Assembly (NCBI RefSeq): GCF_000814325.1
Contig: NZ_JPHF01000001.1
Span: 248,001-312,000, forward strand
Direction of reading: 5' to 3'
DNA: 64,000 nt
DNA from: Flavihumibacter sp. ZG627
GTDB lineage: Bacteria; Bacteroidota; Bacteroidia; Chitinophagales; Chitinophagaceae
Below, piece by piece: positions 51,776 to 58,931 of this stretch. Position 1 is the first letter of the stretch; the number at the start of each line of letters is the position of its first letter. Under the pieces are notes generated by a model. It was not told where the DNA came from and did no database searches. It was given only the letters and a program-made list of their open reading frames with translations. A program made the translations under genes and the position numbers.

Positions 51776-52279
51776 CTAGTTTTTCCACTTCGGATTTTCA
51801 TTGCCGTATCCATTATGCCAATCGCCTAACCCACGAGATTCACGCCAAGTCTTTTCTTCTTTATCGAGGCCGGCTTTTTTCGAACTTCCCACAATACTTA
51901 AAATCCTTTCCTGGCGCTCACGATTCATTTCCTGCAGTTGTTGCTGACGCTGCACCTGGCTCAGTGATTCATCTTCCTTCACCCGGTTTGCCTTGCTATG
52001 ATATTCACGATTGATGGCCTGCACCATCAACCCGTCGATCTCTTCAAGTCCCGCACGCTTGAACATTTCCTTCTCCTCTTTCTCGAGTTCTTCCTTATTA
52101 TGATACAATTTTTCTTCAATGCTTACACGTGCATATTCATCACCTTTTTTTGCAGATCGGAATTCTTTCTTCGCCTCTTTTTCCGCACGCGCTTTTTCCC
52201 TTTTGATCTCTTTCTTGCTTTGAGCCTCAACAGCAATCGTTAATCCAAGGAGGCCAATAGACAAAACCAGTTTTTTCAT
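51776..52279 (-). CDS. Small periplasmic helical protein, paralogue 3 of a tandem triplet
   Basis: A signal peptide (MKKLVLSIGLLGLTIAVEAQ) leads a Lys/Glu-rich helical protein of 167 residues. The core AGLEEIDGLMVQAINREYHS ... DESLSQVQRQQQLQEMNRERQERIL aligns with the two genes upstream and resembles Spy/CpxP-like LTxxQ modules. The C-terminus diverges (WRESRGLGDWHNGYGNENPK). A chaperone-like envelope role is only an inference. I chose the ATG at 52279. Confidence 0.65.
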   Translation of the reverse strand: MKKLVLSIGLLGLTIAVEAQSKKEIKREKARAEKEAKKEFRSAKKGDEYARVSIEEKLYHNKEELEKEEKEMFKRAGLEEIDGLMVQAINREYHSKANRVKEDESLSQVQRQQQLQEMNRERQERILSIVGSSKKAGLDKEEKTWRESRGLGDWHNGYGNENPKWKN

Positions 52280-52333
52280 TTTCGGGTATTTTGAATGAAT
52301 GGTATTCAAATAATTTGCCAGACCCATCTGAAC

Positions 52334-52360
52334 GAAAAAAAGCCCGCAATATTGCGGGCT
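52334..52360 (-). terminator. Rho-independent terminator after paralogue 2
   Basis: On the minus strand AGCCCGCAAT and ATTGCGGGCT form a perfect stem followed by seven Ts. It ends transcription from the upstream paralogue before the third paralogue's start. Confidence 0.88.
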
Positions 52361-52364
52361 CCCT

Positions 52365-52400
52365 CCTGTCTGACATCCGTCCTGACAGGCGTCAGACAGG
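52365..52400. repeat. Short-class GTCTGAC palindrome (S6)
   Basis: CCTGTCTGAC and GTCAGACAGG are perfect complements around ATCCGTCCTGACAGGC. It lies next to the terminator and 42 bases from a second short-class copy. A small GCCTGT/ACAGGC hairpin (52413-52428) lies between them. Confidence 0.88.
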
Positions 52401-52442
52401 TTAAAACTATCAGCCTGTATTCACAGGCATTGGCCTATACAC

Positions 52443-52478
52443 GCGTCTGACATATGTCCTGACAGGCGTCAGACGGGT
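52443..52478. repeat. Short-class GTCTGAC palindrome (S7)
   Basis: GCGTCTGAC and GTCAGACGGGT flank ATATGTCCTGACAGGC. It lies 15 bases past the stop of paralogue 2. With S6 it makes a tandem pair, as REP elements often do. Confidence 0.88.
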
Positions 52479-52493
52479 AAACGGGTAAAAAAA

Positions 52494-53183
52494 TTATCCT
52501 TTCTTCTTCTTACTTTTCTTATATCCTTCGATATCATCAAGCCACTCTTCGTCAGTATCTTCTTTCTGTGTTAAACGATAAGCCTTGCGCTCTTTCTCCA
52601 ATTTCTTGGATTTAGATCCACCTACAGTTTCCTTGATACGATCCAGGCGCTCTTCATTGAGGTCGGCCAACTCATCTTTTCTTTTCTCTTCATCCAGTGC
52701 AGAGTTTTCACGGATCGCTTTTGCCTTTGCATGAAACTCCTGGTTGATTGCCTTAACCTGCTGTCCCTGGTTATCATCCAAACCAACTTTACGATTCAAC
52801 TCATCACGACCTTTTTCAATGCGCTCGCGACGCTCGTTTTCAATACGCTCTCTTTCACGACGCTCTGCTTCCTGGCGCTCTTTTTCTATTCGCTCTTTTT
52901 CGATTCTCTCTTTCTCTATGCGCTCTCTTTCAATACGCGCGGCTTCTTCTCTTTCCCTTGCTACACGAGCCTCTTCAGCTGCCTGCTCAGCAGCAATTCT
53001 TTCCTGCTCCAACTTTTCTTTTTCAAGTCTTTCCTGCTCTGCTTTTTCTTTGGCAAGCTTCGCTTTAGTAGTTGCCGTTGTCTTCTTTGCTTTAGCAGAT
53101 TGAGTAGGCTTTTTCTTCGCCGTCTGTGCTTCTGCAGTGAACATAAGAATGGCTGCAGCCATCATCAATAATAATTTTTTCAT
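52494..53183 (-). CDS. Coiled-coil periplasmic protein, paralogue 2 of a tandem triplet
   Basis: This 229-residue exported protein has a signal peptide (ending FTAEAQ), a long charged coiled coil with near-repeats of RIEKERIEKER (residues 40-125), and a C-terminal module (VGLDDNQGQQVKAINQEFHA ... NSALDEEKRKDELADLNEERL) shared with its neighbours. The inserted coiled coil is missing from the other two and probably arose by codon-level repeat growth. It could span part of the periplasm. Confidence 0.68.
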   Translation of the reverse strand: MKKLLLMMAAAILMFTAEAQTAKKKPTQSAKAKKTTATTKAKLAKEKAEQERLEKEKLEQERIAAEQAAEEARVAREREEAARIERERIEKERIEKERIEKERQEAERRERERIENERRERIEKGRDELNRKVGLDDNQGQQVKAINQEFHAKAKAIRENSALDEEKRKDELADLNEERLDRIKETVGGSKSKKLEKERKAYRLTQKEDTDEEWLDDIEGYKKSKKKKG

Positions 53184-53229
53184 GTTGCTGTTTTAAGTCT
53201 CTTATAATTTCCAATATCTATGCCAATAA

Positions 53230-53682
53230 TTAATTGTCTTTTTTGTACTTCTTGTTGTCGTCTTTTTTCTCCATCATATCATCTTCATCTTCCCAACCTT
53301 TCGCCTTGCGATAATCTTTTATTTCCTTCTCCAGTTCTTTCCATTTCTCTCCGCCGAGAATGGCTTCCAGCTTTGCATTCCTGTCTTTCAACAAAGTTTT
53401 GTACTGCTCTTTGCGGGCATCCTTATCGAGTGATTCATCTTTCTTCAGCGACTTAGCTTTTGCATAAAACTCGTCGTTGATCGCCTTTACCTGCTGCTTC
53501 TTGGAATCATCCAGACCAATTTTAACATAGATGGCATCCATGTCTTTTTCATGCTGCATTTTAGCAGCGTCCTTTTGAGCCATTTTGGAACTATCGTGGT
53601 GTGCACTGTGCATGGTAGTATCCTGGCTGCGGGCAAATAGGATGCCCATAGCGGCAAACGCCGTCAGTAATATCTTTTTCAT
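53230..53682 (-). CDS. Small periplasmic helical protein, paralogue 1 of a tandem triplet
   Basis: A signal peptide (MKKILLTAFAAMGILFARSQ) precedes a 130-residue His/Met/Lys-rich helical protein. The core IGLDDSKKQQVKAINDEFYA ... ESLDKDARKEQYKTLLKDRN is the closest of the three to Spy-type LTxxQ modules. The N-terminal HSAHHDSSKMAQKDAAKMQH could bind metal. I chose the ATG at 53682 at the signal peptide. It is divergent from the aldose epimerase gene 69 bases away. Confidence 0.68.
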   Translation of the reverse strand: MKKILLTAFAAMGILFARSQDTTMHSAHHDSSKMAQKDAAKMQHEKDMDAIYVKIGLDDSKKQQVKAINDEFYAKAKSLKKDESLDKDARKEQYKTLLKDRNAKLEAILGGEKWKELEKEIKDYRKAKGWEDEDDMMEKKDDNKKYKKDN

Positions 53683-53751
53683 ATTCGTGGTTTTATTATT
53701 TATAGCATGCAAGAATGGTGCCCGACGGCACAGATTTTTTATCTTAACAGC

Positions 53752-54627
53752 ATGATAATTATTGAAAACGATCATTTATATGTAGCGATCCATCCAAAAG
53801 GAGCCGAGCTACAGGAGTTGCGTAACAAGCATACCGGCATCAATCATATGTGGAGTGGTGATCCAAATTATTGGGGGAAGTTTTCGCCTATCCTTTTTCC
53901 AATTGTCGGAACATTGAAGGACAATACTTACATGTATAACGGTAATGAATACACGTTACCGCGACATGGCTTTGCACGCGACCGTACATTCATTGCCGAA
54001 CAGTTATCACCCGTTGCCGCAACATTCACTTTGAAGGATGATGCCGAAACACGAATCAACTACCCCTTCCCGTTTAAACTTGAAGTGCATTACCAACTGG
54101 ATGACGACCAGCTTACCTGTCGCTATACCGTTAGTAATACCGGCGAATCAGATCTCCTGTTTTCACTTGGCGCGCATCCTGCATTTGCGGTGCCAATGGA
54201 GATGGAGGGAATAAATTCCGGCTATGAAGACCATTTCCTTGTTTTCGACAGATCAAGCCAGTTGCTGCGTTACAAATTGAACGACGGACTCATCAGCGAG
54301 AACACAACAGTAGTGGAACTGGAGCAGGGTCGACTTCCCCTGAGCAGTTCTCTTTTCAGTGAAGATGCGCTTGTGATGAAAGGCCTTCCCGATACAGAGA
54401 TCAGGATCGAATCAAACATGCATACGCATGGACTTAGTTTTCGTTGGGAGGGATTTCCTTTCTTCGGAATCTGGGCCGCACCCGGAGCGCCTTTTGTTTG
54501 CCTGGAGCCCTGGTGTGGCATTGCCGATAGCGTTAACCATAATAAGGAACTTGCAGAGAAAGAAGGCGTAGAACGACTTCCACCCGGCGATATGTGGACC
54601 CGCCACTGGCTCCTCAAACCCTTTTAA
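53752..54627 (+). CDS. Aldose 1-epimerase family protein (LacX-like)
   Basis: This 291-residue protein of the mutarotase fold has MIIIENDHLYVAIHPKGAEL at the start, LPRHGFARDRTF with the conserved histidine, LGAHPAFAVP with the second, and CLEPWCGIADSVNH at the acidic region. It is distant from the epimerase at 19.4 kb. It may act on hexose or hexose phosphate. I chose the ATG at 53752. The longer frame overlaps the divergent promoter area. Confidence 0.86.
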   Translation: MIIIENDHLYVAIHPKGAELQELRNKHTGINHMWSGDPNYWGKFSPILFPIVGTLKDNTYMYNGNEYTLPRHGFARDRTFIAEQLSPVAATFTLKDDAETRINYPFPFKLEVHYQLDDDQLTCRYTVSNTGESDLLFSLGAHPAFAVPMEMEGINSGYEDHFLVFDRSSQLLRYKLNDGLISENTTVVELEQGRLPLSSSLFSEDALVMKGLPDTEIRIESNMHTHGLSFRWEGFPFFGIWAAPGAPFVCLEPWCGIADSVNHNKELAEKEGVERLPPGDMWTRHWLLKPF

Positions 54628-54668
54628 ATCTTACCTTTAAATCTTACTTCTTACCTGTTAAATCTTAC
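54625..54668. repeat. AAATCTTAC microrepeat between epimerase and VOC genes
   Basis: Three copies of AAATCTTAC and one TTCTTACCT lie between the two genes. The same CTTACCT unit forms the larger array at 62011-62071. Confidence 0.5.
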
Positions 54669-55055
54669 ATGCAATCCCTCTTCCAAATCTCCCTCCTCGT
54701 TGATGACTATGACAAAGCCATAGATTATTACACACGAGTACTGGGATTCGAACTAAAAGAAGATACAGAACTATCTCCCGTTAAACGCTGGGTAAGAGTT
54801 GCACCGCCGGGATCTTCCTGTGGGCTACTGCTCGCGAAAGCAGCCAATGAAGCACAGTTATCCCGCGTCGGAAACCAAACCGGTGGACGTGTTTTCCTCT
54901 TCCTGCATACCGATGATTTTGATCGCGATTACCAATTGTATACAGAACGCGGTGTTCGCTTTATACGCGAACCTGCAGAAGAAGAATATGGTAAAGTTGT
55001 GGTGTTCGAAGATCTGTATGGAAATTTCTGGGACCTGATCGGACCTAAAGAATGA
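54669..55055 (+). CDS. VOC (glyoxalase/dioxygenase) superfamily protein
   Basis: This 128-residue single VOC module pair starts FQISLLVDDYDKAIDYYTRVLGF and has FLFLHTDDFDRDYQLYTERGVRF and FEDLYGNFWDLIGP, with possible metal ligands His and Glu. Similar small proteins are often labelled glyoxalase or bleomycin-resistance proteins. The substrate cannot be told. The ATG at 54669 gives the normal start. Confidence 0.85.
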   Translation: MQSLFQISLLVDDYDKAIDYYTRVLGFELKEDTELSPVKRWVRVAPPGSSCGLLLAKAANEAQLSRVGNQTGGRVFLFLHTDDFDRDYQLYTERGVRFIREPAEEEYGKVVVFEDLYGNFWDLIGPKE

Positions 55056-55074
55056 TCCGGCTCTAATTAGGTTT

Positions 55075-55998
55075 TCAGTCTCCCGGCCGAGGTTTTCTTA
55101 TTGAAACCGTCCAACCCGAACCACTACCCACTTTATAAGTGCGGGCAAAATTTCCCATATTGATTCCGAATGATAAATTGAGCAGACTGTTTACATAGGC
55201 AACCGGCTTTCCCTCCGGAACATCAGAAAAAGTATTTCCATAAGGGACCATCCCCTTATAGACCAGACGCTTACCATCGCTTATTTCCACTTCTAATCGA
55301 TCGTTATCGTTTATTCCCCAGTTCTTCAAAAGGCTCACCGGTATATTTGTCCAGATATTTCCATACTGTGGATCCAGCACGGGGATATTGCCCCTTATTT
55401 TATCTCCATCCACCAAGGCCTTTTGGTAGGGAAGTGTTTTAGGTGTTGGGGGGATATCATTACCTACCTGTTGAAATTGGATAACGCCCGCAGCCAGTCG
55501 GGCGGCGGTATAGGCAAACACGTCGCGACCGTGAAATGTATAGGAGTCGCCGGAACCTGGAAGCCGGTTGATGCTTTCATCGATCTGGCGGAGGGAATCT
55601 ATGCCAACCCCGTCGGCCACGAGGGTTAGCGTTCCATTATCCGGGGTTACGATATAATGCCCGGCCTTGGTCTTTGCTACAACAGGTAGCCTTTCAGATC
55701 CAACACCAGGATCCACAACCACTATGAACACCGTGCCGGCAGGCCAATAAGGGATGGTCTGCTGTAGCCTATATGCTCCTTCCCATATATTAAAGGGAGG
55801 GATCTCATGGGTAAGATCGAACTGTTTCAATTGAGGGGATACCCCAAAGGCAACACCCTTCATGGCAGCAACGGCTCCATCTTTTAAACCAAAATCGGTG
55901 AGATAAACCATCGCGCCATTTTGTGCCCGCACTACCGATGAATGCAGGAAAATAGCTATGACCCATAGCAACAACGGGAAATGTTTTTTTTGTACCAT
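55075..55998 (-). CDS. Exported SAM hydroxide adenosyltransferase (DUF62) family protein
   Basis: The family hydrolyses S-adenosylmethionine to adenosine and methionine, or halogenates it. Residues 1-26 (HFPLLLWVIAIFLHSSVVRAQ) are a signal peptide, which is odd for a SAM enzyme. The domain from about 28 to 300 shows VYLTDFGLKDGAVAAMKGVA, VDPGVGSERLPVV, TPDNGTLTLV and FHGRDVFAYTAARLA. The fluorinase/chlorinase loop is not evident, so the hydrolase role is more likely. I chose the ATG at 55998. Confidence 0.85.
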   Translation of the reverse strand: MVQKKHFPLLLWVIAIFLHSSVVRAQNGAMVYLTDFGLKDGAVAAMKGVAFGVSPQLKQFDLTHEIPPFNIWEGAYRLQQTIPYWPAGTVFIVVVDPGVGSERLPVVAKTKAGHYIVTPDNGTLTLVADGVGIDSLRQIDESINRLPGSGDSYTFHGRDVFAYTAARLAAGVIQFQQVGNDIPPTPKTLPYQKALVDGDKIRGNIPVLDPQYGNIWTNIPVSLLKNWGINDNDRLEVEISDGKRLVYKGMVPYGNTFSDVPEGKPVAYVNSLLNLSFGINMGNFARTYKVGSGSGWTVSIRKPRPGD

Positions 55999-56095
55999 AT
56001 GGTGATTTCTCTGGTAGTAGTGCCAGGTAAAGTTAATATGGAGAACAGAAAATTGCTTTTGCCTATCTTTACGGGAATAGAAATGATTAATATTT

Positions 56096-57655
56096 GTGAA
56101 TTTTAGTGAATTACCCTTAGATCCGGGGTTGATGGAAGGGATCGATGCAATGGGATATGTTACCCTAACCCCCGTGCAGGAACAAGTGATGCCCTCAATA
56201 CTCGAAGGGCGCGATATTATTGCCTCAGCACAAACAGGAACCGGTAAAACTGCCGCCTTCGTTCTGCCTATACTAAGCAAACTCATCCAGCATCGCCACG
56301 AGGGACATACCAGCGCGGTGGTGATAGTGCCTACCCGTGAACTAGCCGTCCAGATCGCCCAGGTAGTGGAGGGACTCGCTTATTTCACCCCCATCAGCAG
56401 CATCGCTATTTATGGAGGGGGGGATGGTAACGCCTTTGTACAGGAAAAACAGGCGCTCCGCAACGGGGTTGACCTGGTGATCTGTACCCCTGGTAAACTG
56501 ATCGCACACCTCAATATGGGATATGTGGATTTCAGCCAGATCCAATACCTGGTGCTGGATGAAGCTGACCGCATGCTCGATATGGGCTTTCATGATGATA
56601 TCATGAAGATCATGAAACACCTTCCCGCCAACCGCCAGAGCCTGCTCTTTTCGGCAACTATGCCCGATAAGATCAGGCAATTGTCGAAGCGGATCCTCAA
56701 AGACCCGGCAGAAGTAAATATTGCGATATCAAGACCGCCGGAGAAGATCGTTCAGCGCGCCTATGTAGTGTACGAACCACAGAAAAACCCGCTGATCATG
56801 CAGATCATCCGGGAAACACCACACCGCAGCCTGATCATATTCTGCAGCCGAAAGCATACCGTCAAGGAACTAACGCAAACCCTCAAACGCGCTAAATTCA
56901 ATGTTGCCGAAATTCATTCAGACCTTGAACAAAGCGAACGTGAAGAGCTGCTCCAGGGCTTCAAGAGCGGTCGCATACCCGTAATGGTTGCTACCGACGT
57001 TCTCAGCAGGGGAATTGATATCGATACCATCGATGTTGTTGTGAATTATGATGTGCCACATGACGGTGAAGACTATGTACATCGTATCGGACGTACTGCC
57101 CGCGCTGAAAAAGATGGTAAGGCCTTCACCTTTATCACCGATAAAGAGATCGGCCGCTTCGCACGTATTGAGCAATTGCTCGGTAAGGAAGTGGAAAAGC
57201 TGCCCTTGCCCGAAAGCTTAGGCACCGGACCGGAATACGTTGTTCGAAGGGGTGGTGGTAAACGCGATGGTGGACGTCGTGACAGTGGAGACCGTCGTAA
57301 CTCCGGAGACCGTCGTGACCCGGGCGCACCAGGAAAACAACATAAGCACCATAGCGGTAACAGGCAACACCCGCACCTCGATAAACCTGTCTCCGTAAAC
57401 GGCGAGCAATCTTCTGAACCCTCAGCTCCCAGGCAGGAGGAGAGGTCAGCTCAGCCGCGTAGCCGTCAGAATGGGAGTCAGCAACGGCAATCAAATAACC
57501 GGTCCACACGCAAGCCTTCAGAAGCAGGGATCAATGACCAGCATTCTCCTACTCCAGCCCACACTGAGGGCGAAGCGCCCAAACAGAGGACCAAATTGCA
57601 ACTTGTAAAAAAATCTTCGGAACAACAGGAAGGGGAGAGTGCCGGAGGGGAATAA
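56096..57655 (+). CDS. DEAD-box ATP-dependent RNA helicase
   Basis: This 519-residue RNA helicase has the Q motif (YVTLTPVQEQVMP), Walker A AQTGTGKT, PTRELAVQIA, the DEAD box in LVLDEADRMLDMGF, SAT in LFSATMP, and HRIGRTAR in the second RecA domain. A Gly/Arg/Gln-rich disordered tail (residues 385-519) probably binds RNA. The start codon is GTG at 56096; no better ATG fits. It probably helps ribosome assembly or cold adaptation, like similar Bacteroidota helicases. Confidence 0.94.
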   Translation: MNFSELPLDPGLMEGIDAMGYVTLTPVQEQVMPSILEGRDIIASAQTGTGKTAAFVLPILSKLIQHRHEGHTSAVVIVPTRELAVQIAQVVEGLAYFTPISSIAIYGGGDGNAFVQEKQALRNGVDLVICTPGKLIAHLNMGYVDFSQIQYLVLDEADRMLDMGFHDDIMKIMKHLPANRQSLLFSATMPDKIRQLSKRILKDPAEVNIAISRPPEKIVQRAYVVYEPQKNPLIMQIIRETPHRSLIIFCSRKHTVKELTQTLKRAKFNVAEIHSDLEQSEREELLQGFKSGRIPVMVATDVLSRGIDIDTIDVVVNYDVPHDGEDYVHRIGRTARAEKDGKAFTFITDKEIGRFARIEQLLGKEVEKLPLPESLGTGPEYVVRRGGGKRDGGRRDSGDRRNSGDRRDPGAPGKQHKHHSGNRQHPHLDKPVSVNGEQSSEPSAPRQEERSAQPRSRQNGSQQRQSNNRSTRKPSEAGINDQHSPTPAHTEGEAPKQRTKLQLVKKSSEQQEGESAGGE

Positions 57656-57743
57656 GGCTGGAGTTCCGTCAAAAATACTTGTTCATTTTCCGGTTGCCAG
57701 GCCCTTCCCTAATCAGCAGATTTGCATGATAATTCTATAAGAT

Positions 57744-58811
57744 ATGCAACTCACCGACGATATCATGTACCAGGCGATCCTGGATAAGAATGCTGAATTT
57801 ACAGGCCTGTTCTATACCGCTGTAAAGACAACGGGAATTTTCTGCCGGCCTACCTGCACCGCCCGTAAACCAAAAAGGGAGAACGTGGTATTTTATACCA
57901 GTAGCAGCGAAGCCATTCGCGATGGATTTCGTGCCTGTAAAGTTTGCCGGCCCATGGAACTTCCTGATGAAACACCACCACTGATCCGCGATCTTCTCGA
58001 CAAACTCTCAGAAGATCCGTCTGCAAAATTCCGGGATCATGACCTCCGGCAGCGGGGACTGGAACCCCACGCCCTTCGACGTTGGTTCCTTAAACATCAT
58101 GGTATAACTTTTCATGCGTACCAGCGTATGCATCGCATCAATTCGGCTTTCAAAAAGATCAGCAGTGGCGCGCCCGTAACAGGCATTGCCTTTGATGCAG
58201 GTTACGATTCATTGAGTGGATTCGGGGATTCTTTCAAATCAGTATTTGGGTATGCTCCCTCCGAGAGTCGGCAAAAGCAGGTGATCGATATCAAAAGAAT
58301 TGAAACACCCCTTGGAACTATGCTGGCCTGCGCCGTAAAAGATGGGATTTGCCTGCTCGAATTCAGTGACCGTAAAATGCTGGAAACGGAATTGAAAGAT
58401 CTTTCCCGCATTTTCAACGCAACTATAATACAGGGACAAAACCCTCATTTCCCCCTTCTGGAAAAGGAACTTCAGGCATATTTTTCCGGTAAGCTCACTG
58501 AATTCACCGTGCCACTTCATACCCCGGGAACAAGCTTCCAACAGGCTGTATGGAATGAACTACGCGCCATCCCTTTTGCCGCCACCCGCAGTTACAAAGA
58601 AATGGCCGGCGCTGTAGGAAAGCCTGATGCCGTGCGCGCCCTGGCCAATGCCAACGGAATGAACCGTGTTGCCATCATCGTACCCTGCCATCGGGTGATA
58701 GGCTCAGATGGATCCCTCACCGGTTATGCCGGCGGCATCTGGCGCAAGCAGTGGTTGCTCAACCATGAATCCTCCGTCCTCGCCAACTCTCATACCGCCT
58801 CAACCATTTGA
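57744..58811 (+). CDS. ada: Ada: methylated-DNA repair protein and transcriptional regulator
   Basis: This 355-residue protein takes methyl groups from methylphosphotriesters and O6-methylguanine and then acts as an activator. The N-terminal zinc site uses Cys34, Cys38, Cys65 and Cys68 (GIFCRPTC, ACKVC). An AraC-like helix-turn-helix follows (residues 85-180, SGAPVTGIAFDAGYDSLSGF). The methyltransferase domain ends with the active-site IVPCHRVIG. All parts are complete, so this is the three-part Ada. A 29-base direct repeat overlaps its stop codon. Confidence 0.93.
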   Translation: MQLTDDIMYQAILDKNAEFTGLFYTAVKTTGIFCRPTCTARKPKRENVVFYTSSSEAIRDGFRACKVCRPMELPDETPPLIRDLLDKLSEDPSAKFRDHDLRQRGLEPHALRRWFLKHHGITFHAYQRMHRINSAFKKISSGAPVTGIAFDAGYDSLSGFGDSFKSVFGYAPSESRQKQVIDIKRIETPLGTMLACAVKDGICLLEFSDRKMLETELKDLSRIFNATIIQGQNPHFPLLEKELQAYFSGKLTEFTVPLHTPGTSFQQAVWNELRAIPFAATRSYKEMAGAVGKPDAVRALANANGMNRVAIIVPCHRVIGSDGSLTGYAGGIWRKQWLLNHESSVLANSHTASTI

Positions 58812-58887
58812 ACTCCCCTCTATTCCCTAGTGATTATTCCCTCATCCTCATTCATCCCCAACCATTTGAACCCCCCTCTATTCCCTA
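58801..58887 (+). repeat. 29-bp direct repeat pair after ada
   Basis: CAACCATTTGAACTCCCCTC continues to TATTCCCTA at 58801-58829 and recurs with one change at 58859-58887. The first copy covers the last codons and stop of ada. Pyrimidine-rich short repeats (CCTATTG twice, CATCCCTC about three times) follow to 58931. Confidence 0.75.
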
Positions 58888-58931
58888 TTGCCTATTGCCT
58901 CTTCCATCCCTCCATCCCTCCATCTCTCCAC

